Of a stretch of 64,000 nt of DNA, positions 32,209-40,665 are shown in pieces; position 1 is the stretch's first letter, and each line of letters starts with the position of its first letter. The notes under the pieces were generated by a model that worked only from the letters and a program-made list of their open reading frames with translations, had not been told where the DNA came from and did no database searches. Source of the DNA: an uncultured Candidatus Saccharibacteria bacterium (lineage in GTDB: Bacteria; Patescibacteriota; Saccharimonadia; Saccharimonadales; Saccharimonadaceae). The position numbers and the translations under genes were made by a program. The stretch covers positions 1 through 64,000 of the forward strand of contig CASXXK010000001.1 in assembly GCA_949480205.1 (NCBI GenBank), written 5' to 3'.

Positions 32209-33738
32209 AATTATATATATTGCGCCCAAAGAGACCAGCAGTACGACAATACCGAATGCCACAAAGGTTGATTTGCTGGAATAAGTTGTGGGCACAAGCG
32301 CATAGCCGGCGCCGTCGTTTTCGGCTTTAACTTTACGGCAACGGTTAGTTTCGGGGTTACGTTCGTAGCCTTCGGCACAAGGTTTGAGCTCGATGGCAGC
32401 AGACTCAATATTTTTGCAACGCCCAGTAAGCGGATTACGGTATTTTCCGGCCGGACATTCGCTGGTGACACTGTTAGCTGTAGCCGTAACTTTAATACAA
32501 TTCCCAGTAGCCGGATTAATAACTTTTCCGGTGGGGCAAGTTCGGAACTCTTGATAAATATTAGTGTCTCCGGGTGTGATATTGTAAGTTAAGCCCCAAG
32601 ATTCAGAACCATCCGCTGCGATAAATTTAGCATATGATGTAGATTTCTTTTGCCCATGAGAATAAACTAAAATATCCAAGACGGTTTCGTCTGTATCAAG
32701 AAGTTCAATTGTATTTGAAGAGCTTGGGTTTTTCGTGAATGATAAACCAGGCGTAAGCCTACTAGGATAAAGTACAAAATAGCCATCAGTTGGAACTTTG
32801 CCGGAAAGAAAATAAACTTTTTTCTTATATCTAACAGAACAGCCCATAAGGTCAATATCTTGATCGGTCGCGTTATAGAGCTCAACAAACTGTTCGGATT
32901 GGTTGCTAGCATAATATGTTAAAATTTCTGTAAATTCAAGCCCGCGACACTGCGAAAGCGGTTGAGGGGGTGTCGCCGAACTTGAGTCATCTGGATTATT
33001 TACGTCTTCGGATGGGGTTTCTGTATCGTCTAATTCTGGTGGCAATTGTAATGTAACATTGTTCGGGTCGTAATGCGGAAAATATTCTTCAAAAATATGA
33101 GTAAACTTTCCCGTAGCATCACGAACTAGTGTAGACGGATTGCTACTTATGAAAACTTCCGTGCAGCCATCAACTTTTTTAGACCAACATACCTGATCCA
33201 CGACTTCGTCATTATATAATAATTCCAGACTTGCGTTTGACATAGCAAGAGTGGTGGAATAAACCGCTTCTGCTTCGGTGCTATTTGTAGAGCGAGCATA
33301 ACGCAAGAGGAGAAACTCGCCGACCATGGAACTTCCTTCAGAAAAGTTAGACAAGGTCGTCTGCTTACCGCTGGAATTAGTGTAGCGGAGCGTATAGCCG
33401 GCGAGCGAAAGTGAAGCGTCGGTGGTGTTTCGGAGTTCGATGAGCTCGCCGACGTTCTGAGCCCCATCTATGGTGTATCCTGGATTGATGGCGTAAATAA
33501 CTAATGGACTAGAAATTTCCGGTGTTGGAGCGGGTTCTAGTTGATCAGGAGATGATTGTTCTGGTTTCGAATCGGGTAAAGTTGAGCTATCAATTCCTAC
33601 AACCTCATTAATGTCTTCAGAATTAGCCGAAGCGAGATATTGGTACTTAATACTTGTGGTATTTTGGACAGTCAAACTAAATAACAGTAAAAATCCAAGT
33701 ATAGTTTTTGTGCTTAAATAGGGTATTATTTTCTTCAT
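32092..33738 (-). CDS. Secreted protein with lamin-tail domains and Cys repeats, 548 aa
   Basis: An N-terminal membrane/signal segment (about residues 6-30) precedes two lamin-tail-like beta domains (ISSPLVIYAINPG...GELIELRNTTD at about 80-190, and GLEFTEILTYY...EQFVELYNATDQD at about 270-390). Three copies of a C-P-x-G-K/Y-x-x-N-P-x-T-x-x-C-K motif follow (CPTGKVINPATGNC, CPAGKYRNPLTGRC, CAEGYERNPETNRC at about 405-475), then a membrane helix (~488-510) and a basic tail. A surface-displayed protein. Start ATG 33738 is 6 nt after TGCTACACT, so leaderless. Its 3' end overlaps the kinase gene by 117 nt. Confidence 0.75.
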   Translation of the reverse strand: MKKIIPYLSTKTILGFLLLFSLTVQNTTSIKYQYLASANSEDINEVVGIDSSTLPDSKPEQSSPDQLEPAPTPEISSPLVIYAINPGYTIDGAQNVGELIELRNTTDASLSLAGYTLRYTNSSGKQTTLSNFSEGSSMVGEFLLLRYARSTNSTEAEAVYSTTLAMSNASLELLYNDEVVDQVCWSKKVDGCTEVFISSNPSTLVRDATGKFTHIFEEYFPHYDPNNVTLQLPPELDDTETPSEDVNNPDDSSSATPPQPLSQCRGLEFTEILTYYASNQSEQFVELYNATDQDIDLMGCSVRYKKKVYFLSGKVPTDGYFVLYPSRLTPGLSFTKNPSSSNTIELLDTDETVLDILVYSHGQKKSTSYAKFIAADGSESWGLTYNITPGDTNIYQEFRTCPTGKVINPATGNCIKVTATANSVTSECPAGKYRNPLTGRCKNIESAAIELKPCAEGYERNPETNRCRKVKAENDGAGYALVPTTYSSKSTFVAFGIVVLLVSLGAIYIILQFRHEIVRATRKIRQRFYHIRKDLVTRCASFHRHKKP

Positions 33739-33798
33739 GACGGGAGTGTAGCACAAATTTGAAAAATTTAGCAAGCATAAGTATGATATAATTTAAAT

Positions 33799-34491
33799 AT
33801 GGAGATGGTCATTCCCTATAGCGAGGTGTTCTTGGCCGCCGTGATTCATGCGACTTTGCAGTTGGAACTTGGCGCTTTGTTGTTGCTGTATCACGCTAGC
33901 ATCGGCAAACACGTACGCAAAAAAACTAAACATTTAGTGAGTAGTTACATTTCCGGGATTGGCACGCTAATTTTGTTGAGTTTAGCAACCGTGGCGTTTG
34001 TATTTGATCGCTACTTTGGTAAAGCCTTGTATGCTGAGGAATTAGTAATTATCGTGGGAATGCTAGTAGCGTTAGCAATTGCTTCATGGATGTTTTACTA
34101 TCGCCGAGGCAAGAGTACAGAGCTCTGGTTACCCCGCAGTGTAGCGCGCTTCATTGATAAACGCGCCAAACTTACCAACAGTAACACCGAAGCCTTTTCA
34201 CTTGGTTTACTGACGAGTTTTGCCGAAATGCCGTTTACCCTAGTTTTGCTTGTCGTGGCCGCTAATAGTATTTTACAACTGCCGCATTTACATCAATTAA
34301 TTGCAATTGCGGTTTATACGATTATTGCAATCTTACCAACAGTGATTCTACGTTTGGCTATTCGAAAAGGGCAAACTGTAGTTGATATTCAGAGATGGCG
34401 AGTTAAGCACAAGACATTTTTCCGCACGCTCACTGGTGTAGGTTTTCTGGTACTGGCGTCCTTTATTTTTACTTTTGAGGTTTTGGTATGA
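33799..34491 (+). CDS. Integral membrane protein, about six helices, 230 aa
   Basis: Hydrophobic helices at about residues 8-30, 48-70, 80-98, 128-152, 158-182 and 206-228. A TATAAT lies about 9 nt before the ATG (leaderless). It overlaps the next gene by ATGA, and the next gene has an ATP-cone-like sequence. No family recognised with confidence. Confidence 0.65.
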   Translation: MEMVIPYSEVFLAAVIHATLQLELGALLLLYHASIGKHVRKKTKHLVSSYISGIGTLILLSLATVAFVFDRYFGKALYAEELVIIVGMLVALAIASWMFYYRRGKSTELWLPRSVARFIDKRAKLTNSNTEAFSLGLLTSFAEMPFTLVLLVVAANSILQLPHLHQLIAIAVYTIIAILPTVILRLAIRKGQTVVDIQRWRVKHKTFFRTLTGVGFLVLASFIFTFEVLV

Positions 34492-34796
34492 CGCAAAAAG
34501 TTAAAGATATAAAGCAAAAGCGAAGTTTGATTAAGCGCAAGACCAAAGCTATAAGTAGTTTCACTTTTAGCGAGGAAAAACTAAAAGCCGATATTTTGAC
34601 TGAAGCAAAAAAATTACGAATTGCAGATAGTACGGCAGAAGTAATTACGGAAAAAGTTGTAGCAAGTGTAGCAAAATGGGCGGCAAAACGCACGGCGGTG
34701 ACGATTGATGATATCAACCGTCGAGTCGCTTTGGAAATGGCAAAGTATAACGGCGATTTGTCTTATGTTTATCAAAATCGTGGTAAAATAATATAA
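34488..34796 (+). CDS. ATP-cone-like small protein, 102 aa
   Basis: Basic N-terminus, then about 70 residues resembling the second half of an ATP-cone (AEVITEKVVASVAKWAAKRTAVTI, DDINRRVALEMAKYNGDLSYVYQNRG). ATP-cones bind dATP/ATP in NrdR and ribonucleotide reductases; here the domain stands almost alone without the NrdR zinc ribbon. ATGA-coupled to the upstream membrane protein. Function unknown. Confidence 0.6.
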   Translation: MTQKVKDIKQKRSLIKRKTKAISSFTFSEEKLKADILTEAKKLRIADSTAEVITEKVVASVAKWAAKRTAVTIDDINRRVALEMAKYNGDLSYVYQNRGKII

Positions 34797-34815
34797 ATAT
34801 GGTGGGCAAAAATTA

Positions 34816-36180
34816 ATGGCAAGATGCGATTATCAATATCTGGTGGTTGGTAGCGGTGCGGCTGGACGTGCAGCTGCTTTGATGGCAGCTGGCATGGGTT
34901 TTAAAACCGCAATCGTGGAATCGGATCGTTGGGGAGGAACAACCCTAAATTATCGTGACGTTCCCTATGGCGCTGCTCTGAATTTTGGTCAACTTTATGC
35001 TGAAGCCGTGGCTGGTTCACGTTTTGGCATGTCTAGCACGACTTTGCGTTATAATTACCCAACCGTGCTAAACTGGCAAGCGGCGGCGGTGCGACGCGCT
35101 GGTGGGGGTAATCGTAAAGCTTTCGAAAATGCTGGGGTGGATTGTTATCATGGGTTTGCACAGTTTATTAGTTCGCACGAAATTGCCGTCGGCAACCAAC
35201 AAATCAGTAGTGAAAAATTTTTGATTGCTACAGGCACAAATATTGCAATCAACGGAATCTCCGGGATTGATACGGTAAATTGCTGGTCACCAGATACGGC
35301 GCTCAGGATGGCTAAGTTACCCAAAAATATGGGCGTTGTGGGTGGCGGTTCTACTGGATGCGAATTAGCAGAGTATTTCTCGGCATTAGGCGTGAATGTG
35401 ACCCTTATTGAAGCGCAAGACCGTTTGTTGCCACGTGAAGATCCAGAAGTAAGTGAAGTGATTGAAAAACACCTAAAAGATCGTTTTGGTGTAAAAATTT
35501 TGCTGAATTCGCGTGCTATCGCGCTGGAGCAAGATGCCACCAGCCAGCAAATTATTTTTATTCGTGGCGGGCAAGAGAAATCCATACGCACACAGGCGAT
35601 TGTGTTGGCCACAACTCCTGAGCCGACAACTGATATCGGGCTAGAAAATGCTGGAGTAAAATTCTCTTATCGTGGAATTGATGTAAACTCAAACTTGCGC
35701 ACTTCTAATGGGCATATTTGGGCAGCAGGAGATGTGATTGGTGGCGAAAGTTCAACTGAAAAAGCCACTTACGAAGGTAAGCTGGCAACTTTGAATGCTC
35801 TACGAGGAGCTGGGAATGTAGTTAATTATACTGGTTTTGTTCGTATGACTAACACCTTGCCGCGCGTAGCAAAAGTAGGTCTAAACGAAGTTGAGTGCGC
35901 ACAAATCAAACAACGTTATAAATCCGCGATTGTGCCACTTGATGCTATCAGCGCTTCCAATACGAATGATTTTCGAGCGGGTTTTGTAAAATTATTGATT
36001 AACTCTAGGACACAAATACTTGGTGCTACTGTGGTGTCGCCAGAAGCTGACTTGGTAATTCAAGAGATTGTACTTGCGATTCGGAGTGGGCTCAGAGTAG
36101 AAGAACTAGCAGGAACACCACACGTTGCTACAGGCTGGGCCGAAGCTGTACGTATGGCGGCAAGAGAGTTGGCGCAATAA
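34816..36180 (+). CDS. FAD/NAD(P)-dependent disulfide-oxidoreductase family protein lacking the redox Cys pair, 454 aa
   Basis: Has the whole fold of dihydrolipoamide dehydrogenase/mercuric reductase: FAD motif GSGAAG (11-16), NAD(P) motif VGGGSTGCELAEYFSALG (about 176-193), the second FAD motif GHIWAAGDVIG (about 300) and the C-terminal dimerisation domain. The active disulfide GGTCLNxGCxP reads GGTTLNYRDVP (40-50): both Cys are lost (T43, D48). It cannot work by the usual dithiol route; it may be an NADH oxidase/quinone-type or other flavin enzyme. It starts 20 nt after the ATP-cone-like gene. Confidence 0.8.
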   Translation: MARCDYQYLVVGSGAAGRAAALMAAGMGFKTAIVESDRWGGTTLNYRDVPYGAALNFGQLYAEAVAGSRFGMSSTTLRYNYPTVLNWQAAAVRRAGGGNRKAFENAGVDCYHGFAQFISSHEIAVGNQQISSEKFLIATGTNIAINGISGIDTVNCWSPDTALRMAKLPKNMGVVGGGSTGCELAEYFSALGVNVTLIEAQDRLLPREDPEVSEVIEKHLKDRFGVKILLNSRAIALEQDATSQQIIFIRGGQEKSIRTQAIVLATTPEPTTDIGLENAGVKFSYRGIDVNSNLRTSNGHIWAAGDVIGGESSTEKATYEGKLATLNALRGAGNVVNYTGFVRMTNTLPRVAKVGLNEVECAQIKQRYKSAIVPLDAISASNTNDFRAGFVKLLINSRTQILGATVVSPEADLVIQEIVLAIRSGLRVEELAGTPHVATGWAEAVRMAARELAQ

Positions 36181-37125
36181 TTAAAACTCTTGCACAATGG
36201 TGCCGGAGCGGCGTTTGAGAGCAAGCTCGAGATTGTCGGGATTAGTAATAATCCCGACGCGTTTTTTGCTCGCAAACGCCGCGACTGCTTGAATCTTGGG
36301 CAGCATCGACCCGACACCAAAGTGCCCGGATTTGATATGCTCAATTACTTCACGAGGGCTAATCATACCAAGCGCAATTTGGTCGGGCTGCCCAAAGTTT
36401 AGGTAAGCATTCGGCACCGCCGTAACTGAAACAAACATGTCAGCCTTTACCAGTTCAGCGAGCTTTGCGGCGGCGAGATCCTTGTCGATAACCGCGTCTA
36501 CGCCTTTCAAAACTTTAAGAACTTTTGTGCGCACGACTGGAATACCGCCGCCGCCGACGGCAATTACAATCGTGCCAGACTGCACTAAAGACATAATTTC
36601 TTTACGTTCCACAATGTCAATGGGCTTAGGTGATGGCACGACGCGGCGGTAGCCGCGGCCGGCGTCTTCACGCATTTCCCAGCCACGCAATTTGGTCAGA
36701 TGCATAGCTTCCTTAGCATCATAGAATTCACCGATCGGTTTGGTGGGGTGACGGAATGCCGGATCGTTGCGGTCTACTACGACTTGCGTCACCACGCTAA
36801 TCACTTTTTTATTCTGTTTATTGCGTGCAAAAGCATTATCAATTGCTTGTGATAACCAATAGCCGATTTGCCCCTGACTCATCGCCACCGCAGTTTCCAG
36901 CGGCATAGCTGGAGCAGAATCAGTGCTGGCGTTTTCTTCATGAACGAGGATGTTCCCTACTTGCGGTCCATTGCCATGCGCAATGATAATTTCGTATTTT
37001 TCGGACAACTTGGCGATGACCTCACCAATTCGGCTTGCCACCGTCTTTTGAGCCTCGGCTGTAACTTCACCATTTTGTTGCAAGGCGTTACCGCCCAGCG
37101 CAATTACCACCCTAGTTTTACTCAT
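36181..37125 (-). CDS. arcC: Carbamate kinase
   Basis: Makes ATP from carbamoyl phosphate and ADP, the last step of the arginine deiminase route used by host-associated Saccharibacteria. VVIALGGNALQ at the N-terminus, HGNGPQVGNI, the KPIGEFY region, GRGYRRVVPSPKP and VIAVGGGGIPVV then AVIDKDLAAAKLAE are all family hallmarks. 314 aa is full length. It is the second gene after a pilin-like gene (ATGA overlap) and ends 1 bp from the convergent oxidoreductase. Other arc genes are not in the window. Confidence 0.95.
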   Translation of the reverse strand: MSKTRVVIALGGNALQQNGEVTAEAQKTVASRIGEVIAKLSEKYEIIIAHGNGPQVGNILVHEENASTDSAPAMPLETAVAMSQGQIGYWLSQAIDNAFARNKQNKKVISVVTQVVVDRNDPAFRHPTKPIGEFYDAKEAMHLTKLRGWEMREDAGRGYRRVVPSPKPIDIVERKEIMSLVQSGTIVIAVGGGGIPVVRTKVLKVLKGVDAVIDKDLAAAKLAELVKADMFVSVTAVPNAYLNFGQPDQIALGMISPREVIEHIKSGHFGVGSMLPKIQAVAAFASKKRVGIITNPDNLELALKRRSGTIVQEF

Positions 37126-37514
37126 TTTTTACCTTTTTTAATGTAGGTATCTTCCTTTTCTAATGTGGCACGCAAAGTGTATTCGCGACAGTGGTTTTCT
37201 GAGTTGCAGTTGGCAACTTCGTAGGTATAAGAACTCCCTTCGATACCTAAGTTAGTTCCGAGCGGATCAGTAAAGAACTCAGGGTCAATCACAGGCAAAA
37301 CTTCTTCGTTAATCTCGGCCGGGTAATAACCATACTTGGGATAATAGTACTCTTCCAAAGCATAATACATAGCGTTGATGGCAGTTTTGCGCTCATCATC
37401 GCGATTCATCGCCTCGACATTGGCTTTTTGAATGAAGAAAATCACAAGTAGTAATGCGGCGAATGCGCCCACCACCATAAGTTCAAGGACAGTAAAGCCT
37501 TTTTTGTCTTTCAT
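37122..37514 (-). CDS. Type IV pilin-like (prepilin) protein, 130 aa
   Basis: The N-terminus KKGFTVLELMVVGAFAALLLVIFF is a classic type III signal: short basic leader, cleavage after Gly, Phe+1, Glu+5 and a hydrophobic helix. The globular part is Tyr-rich (YYALEEYYYPKYGYYP) and has a C-terminal Cys pair (CNSENHC) that could form the D-loop disulfide. Saccharibacteria use type IV pili for contact with host bacteria. The gene is ATGA-coupled to arcC, an odd partner that suggests an operon of convenience. Confidence 0.88.
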   Translation of the reverse strand: MKDKKGFTVLELMVVGAFAALLLVIFFIQKANVEAMNRDDERKTAINAMYYALEEYYYPKYGYYPAEINEEVLPVIDPEFFTDPLGTNLGIEGSSYTYEVANCNSENHCREYTLRATLEKEDTYIKKGKK

Positions 37515-37545
37515 GAATTTATTATAGCATGATATAGTAATTTTG

Positions 37546-37987
37546 TGGATACATCATCCATGGAGCCCAAAAGTAATCCGAGTTCACTCCTCCGCCTACT
37601 TGCGGTCTTCAATGTAAAAGATCGTGAAGTTCACCTCTAAATCTTATAAGAGAAAGTGTGAGGTTGGTAGAATTTTTGAGCTATGGCACAAAAATTGCGA
37701 TAATTGAACTTCTAAACTTACGTGAGATAGTGAGGTAGTTGGATTTGATAGTTTCGTGCGCAGCGCGCGTATCAATTTGACCGTTTCGGCAGGTACATTA
37801 GGGTACGCTGGCCAGAACGGCAACTGGTGGTCGTCGCGGGCGGCTGCTTATACATCGAGTACTTCGGCTAATGCTTACAACCTCAATTTTAATGCTACAG
37901 CGGTCAACCCGTCGAATGGTCCGTCTAACCGTTGGAACGGTTTCCCCCTCCGCTGCCTTAGTTTGTGCCGCGGAGGGTGCCGATCTT
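37546..37987 (+). ncRNA. Candidate structured RNA enclosing cassette C4
   Basis: H1 TGGAT-ACATC-ATCCA (37546-37560); H2 CCGC/GCGG (37592-37605); H3 long-range AAGATCG (37618-37624) with CGATCTT (37981-37987); H4 GAAGTTC (37626-37632) with GAACTTC (37706-37712); H5 ACCTC (37633-37637) with GAGGT (37670-37674) inside H4; H6 CCCTCCGC (37946-37953) with GCGGAGGG (37970-37977). A TATAGT -10 lies at 37533-37538. All helices of the family are complete here, making C4 the best reference copy. A strong terminator follows. Confidence 0.6.
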
Positions 37988-37989
37988 AA
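37756..37989 (+). CDS. Orphan FISUMP/DUF1566-like C-terminal domain, cassette C4
   Basis: From GTG 37756: VRSARINLTVSAG, AGQNGNWWSSRAAA, a variable stretch, AYNLNFNATAVNPSNG and SNRWNGFPLRCLSLC. Preceded by the TTCGTGCGCAG border; an in-frame TGA is 10 codons upstream and no ribosome site is convincing. The last residues are encoded by the 3' H6 hairpin. Either a silent cassette or a very short product. Confidence 0.45.
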   Translation: MRSARINLTVSAGTLGYAGQNGNWWSSRAAAYTSSTSANAYNLNFNATAVNPSNGPSNRWNGFPLRCLSLCRGGCRS

Positions 37990-37996
37990 AACACAA

Positions 37997-38028
37997 AAAA
38001 GATGTTACTATACAGTAACATCTTTTTT
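37997..38028 (+). terminator. Terminator of element C4
   Basis: AAGATGTTACT/AGTAACATCTT perfect stem, loop ATAC, then TTTTTT. Confidence 0.9.
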
Positions 38029-38040
38029 GAATAATGTCAA

Positions 38041-38117
38041 TGGTAGTACCGACTGGGATCGAACCAGTGACCTTGGGCTTATGAGTCCCACGCTCTAACC
38101 ATCTGAGCTACGGTACC
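38041..38117 (-). tRNA. tRNA-Met (CAT)
   Basis: Minus strand: acceptor GGTACCG with CGGTACT, anticodon loop CTCATAA, T-loop GGTTCGATCCC, encoded CCA at 38041-38043. Elongator Met is most likely; Ile(CAT) with modified C cannot be excluded. Confidence 0.88.
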
Positions 38118-38126
38118 ATATCTTCC

Positions 38127-38213
38127 TGGCGGAAGGGACAGGATTCGAACCTGCGAAGCTATTAACTTGCCGGTTTTCAAGACCGGTGCCATCAACCACT
38201 CGGCCACCCTTCC
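38127..38213 (-). tRNA. tRNA-Ser (TGA)
   Basis: Minus strand: 87 nt with long variable arm, anticodon loop CTTGAAA, acceptor GGAAGGG, encoded CCA at 38127-38129. Ten bases upstream of tRNA-Met in the same transcript. Confidence 0.93.
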
Positions 38214-38284
38214 TCTCTGATTGTACCATATGTTGCCATTTCGCACAACGTCTGTTAAGATTGTAGTAATAGAGGAGGTCACAG

Positions 38285-39199
38285 ATGAGAGGTGAATATC
38301 GGCCGTATGCGGAACGCACGCCAGACGAACAGTATAAGAATTTGATTCGGGCAGTATTAGATCATGGTATAAGAGGACCATCGCCAATGGTGGACAAAGA
38401 TGGCAATGAGGTGGATTCGATAGACCTGCTTGGCGCACCGGTGATGCGATTTGACATTCTCAAAAATGGCGCACCTGTGTTGACTGAGCGCGAAATTAAA
38501 TTTTGGCGCACACCGATTGGTGAGCTACTAGGCTTCATCAATGGCGCGCGTACACAGGAAGAGCTCGAGAAATTTGGTTGTAAATGGTGGAAGAACTGGT
38601 GTACTCCAGAGAAATGCGCCAAACGTGGCTTGGAAGCTGGAGATCTCGGTCCGGGTTCGTACGGCGCGGCGTTCCATGATTTTCCAACAGCCGATGGCGG
38701 CACGTTTAATCAACTAGCAGAAATCATCAAACAAATTAAGGAGCGCCCAGAGCTAAAAACTCACCTTATCACTCCATGGATACCACAATACACAATCCGC
38801 AACAAAGACCATCAACAAAAAGTAGTAGTTTGTCCTTGCCATGGATGGATGCATTTTCGCATTCTCAACAATAAATTAAATTTAGTGATGTTCCAACGCA
38901 GTTGTGATGTACTAATCGGGTGCCCGAGCAACTGGGTCCAATATTCAGCATTCTTGCTTGCCATGGCTGAAGTTTTGGATTTGGAGCCAGGTGAATTTGT
39001 GCATATGATTTCTGATGCGCACATCTATGCTAGCCAATTACCGTGGGCAGAAGAAATTCTAGCACGCGAAAGCAAGCCATTCCCCACTCTCAAACTCGCT
39101 AATACACACGAAAGTATTTTTGACTATCGACCAGACGATTTTGAGTTAACGGATTATGAAGCCCACGAAGCTATTAAAGGTATTCCAGTAACAATTTAG
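38285..39199 (+). CDS. thyA: Thymidylate synthase
   Basis: Methylates dUMP to dTMP using methylenetetrahydrofolate. The catalytic Cys is in VVCPCHGWMHF near residue 184 and the substrate region reads QRSCDVLIGCPSNWVQYSAFL, a slightly divergent form of the family RRSxDxxLGxPFN. The Asn that selects dUMP is present. GAGGAGG is 7 nt before the ATG. The next gene has a dCMP-deaminase domain, so the pair supplies dTMP from dCMP. Confidence 0.9.
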   Translation: MRGEYRPYAERTPDEQYKNLIRAVLDHGIRGPSPMVDKDGNEVDSIDLLGAPVMRFDILKNGAPVLTEREIKFWRTPIGELLGFINGARTQEELEKFGCKWWKNWCTPEKCAKRGLEAGDLGPGSYGAAFHDFPTADGGTFNQLAEIIKQIKERPELKTHLITPWIPQYTIRNKDHQQKVVVCPCHGWMHFRILNNKLNLVMFQRSCDVLIGCPSNWVQYSAFLLAMAEVLDLEPGEFVHMISDAHIYASQLPWAEEILARESKPFPTLKLANTHESIFDYRPDDFELTDYEAHEAIKGIPVTI

Positions 39200-39214
39200 G
39201 ATGCGAGAAGAGAT

Positions 39215-40168
39215 ATGGACGAAAATTGGCTAGCAAACGTAAAAATCGCGCATAAAACTGGCAAATCAGTTGGATTAGTACAAGGTTCTTGGGATTTGTT
39301 CCATCTTGGACACTTGCGTTACATTATGAAGGCTCGCGCGTTATGTGATTTTCTCGTGATTGCGATGGACAGCGACGAAAAAATCCGCAAGCGCAAAGGA
39401 CCAACTCGCCCCGTAATTCCAGAAAAGGAGCGCTACGAGTTTATCAAATTACTGAACATTGCCGACGCGGTCGTAATTAAGCAAGCAAATGAGCCAAAAT
39501 GGCACTTAATCAAAACTGTGCGACCAGACGTTTTAGTAGCAATCAAGGAAAATTACACCGACGAGCAGATTGAGCAGCTAAAGAAATATTGTGGCGACGT
39601 GGCAGTGCTACCACGTCAGGCAAAAACTTCGACTTCGGACAAGATTCGTCAAATTACTTTGAACAGTCGTTTACGAAAAGTGGACGGCGTGGAAGAAAAA
39701 GTAGCCAAAGCGGCGGCCGGCATGAAAAAACGTATTCATTACTCTAAAGAGATGCCTGAACCAATACCTGGACTACTGAAGGAGTTACGTAAATCTACGG
39801 ATGACGTTTGCCCAGTAGCAGCAGCGTGCTGGTGGAATGGGCAGTGGGTATATGCAAGTAACCAAATTGATTTTACAATTCCAGAATACGATACAACAAA
39901 ACGTACTGAATTGTTTTATGATACAGTCGAGCATTCAGAAATTAATTTGCTGAAGAAATTGGGGAAAGTTGAAACGTTAGAAAATACACCTATTTATATT
40001 ACGTTGTTCCCTTGCGGCCGCTGCATGAAAGTGTTGGCAAATAAAGGCGTGAAGGAAATCTATTATCTAGAAGATCATCCAGAGCGAAATTGGAGTAAAC
40101 GTTCACACGCGCTTGCCGAGAAAAAAGGCATTAAAACGATTTGCTTGGTTGAGGAAGAAAATGAATAA
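39215..40168 (+). CDS. Fusion of a cytidylyltransferase-like domain with a deoxycytidylate-deaminase-like domain, 317 aa
   Basis: Residues about 15-135 are a nucleotidyltransferase: GSWDLFHLGHLRYIMKA carries the HxGH motif and TSTSDKIR the C-terminal ISSTxxR-like motif. Residues about 175-310 are a zinc-dependent deaminase: EHSEINLL (His and Glu) and FPCGRCMKVLANKGVKEI (PCxxC). The unusual fusion sits 15 nt after thyA, so the deaminase half likely makes dUMP for thyA; the transferase substrate is unknown. The gene overlaps the HIT gene by 8 nt. Confidence 0.85.
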   Translation: MDENWLANVKIAHKTGKSVGLVQGSWDLFHLGHLRYIMKARALCDFLVIAMDSDEKIRKRKGPTRPVIPEKERYEFIKLLNIADAVVIKQANEPKWHLIKTVRPDVLVAIKENYTDEQIEQLKKYCGDVAVLPRQAKTSTSDKIRQITLNSRLRKVDGVEEKVAKAAAGMKKRIHYSKEMPEPIPGLLKELRKSTDDVCPVAAACWWNGQWVYASNQIDFTIPEYDTTKRTELFYDTVEHSEINLLKKLGKVETLENTPIYITLFPCGRCMKVLANKGVKEIYYLEDHPERNWSKRSHALAEKKGIKTICLVEEENE

Positions 40169-40622
40169 ATATAAGTATATCTATCCACCCAATGCTCGCC
40201 ATCAGGAACAGCTGGACATTATGTTGGGAATGGAAGCTGCAGACAAAGACCCGATGGCACTAGAGAATATTGATCAAGATAATCAAAAAATTTTGTTTAA
40301 GACGGAATATTGGCATGTTTCTGAAAATCGCTATCCGCGTCCCGGCAGCGAGATTTCATTCTTGATTGTAGCGATGGGGCCAGTGTACGAAATTGAAGAT
40401 ATTTCTCCGGAAATGTGGCTAGACTTGCAGCAGATTTGGCAGAAGTTAGTGAAAGAATACAACATTACTGGTGGTGGGATTTGCATGCGATTTGGTGATC
40501 CAGCCAAGTCGGGTGCGTCGCTAACGCGGCTACATGCACATATTATTATGCCCGAAGATGGCGAAAAAGTGCGTTTCCCAATCGGTGGACGTAAAGAGCT
40601 AAAAGAAGGGTTGCATTTGTAA
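40161..40622 (+). CDS. HIT-family-like protein, 153 aa
   Basis: Start at ATG 40161 (GAGGAAG upstream) overlaps the previous stop. FKTEYWHVSENRYP in the first half and LTRLHAHIIMPEDG near residue 127 fit the histidine triad region, but the first His of H-x-H-x-H-x-x is Arg, leaving two. HIT proteins are nucleotide hydrolases or transferases, fitting the nucleotide-metabolism operon thyA - fusion - HIT. Confidence 0.75.
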   Translation: MNKYKYIYPPNARHQEQLDIMLGMEAADKDPMALENIDQDNQKILFKTEYWHVSENRYPRPGSEISFLIVAMGPVYEIEDISPEMWLDLQQIWQKLVKEYNITGGGICMRFGDPAKSGASLTRLHAHIIMPEDGEKVRFPIGGRKELKEGLHL

Positions 40623-40650
40623 AAATAACCCCAAATGGGGTTATTTTTAT
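40622..40650. terminator. Bidirectional terminator
   Basis: AAATAACCCC/GGGGTTATTT stem with AAAT loop and T-runs on both strands, between convergent HIT and yebC genes. Confidence 0.88.
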
Positions 40651-40665
40651 TGAACTATATACTAA

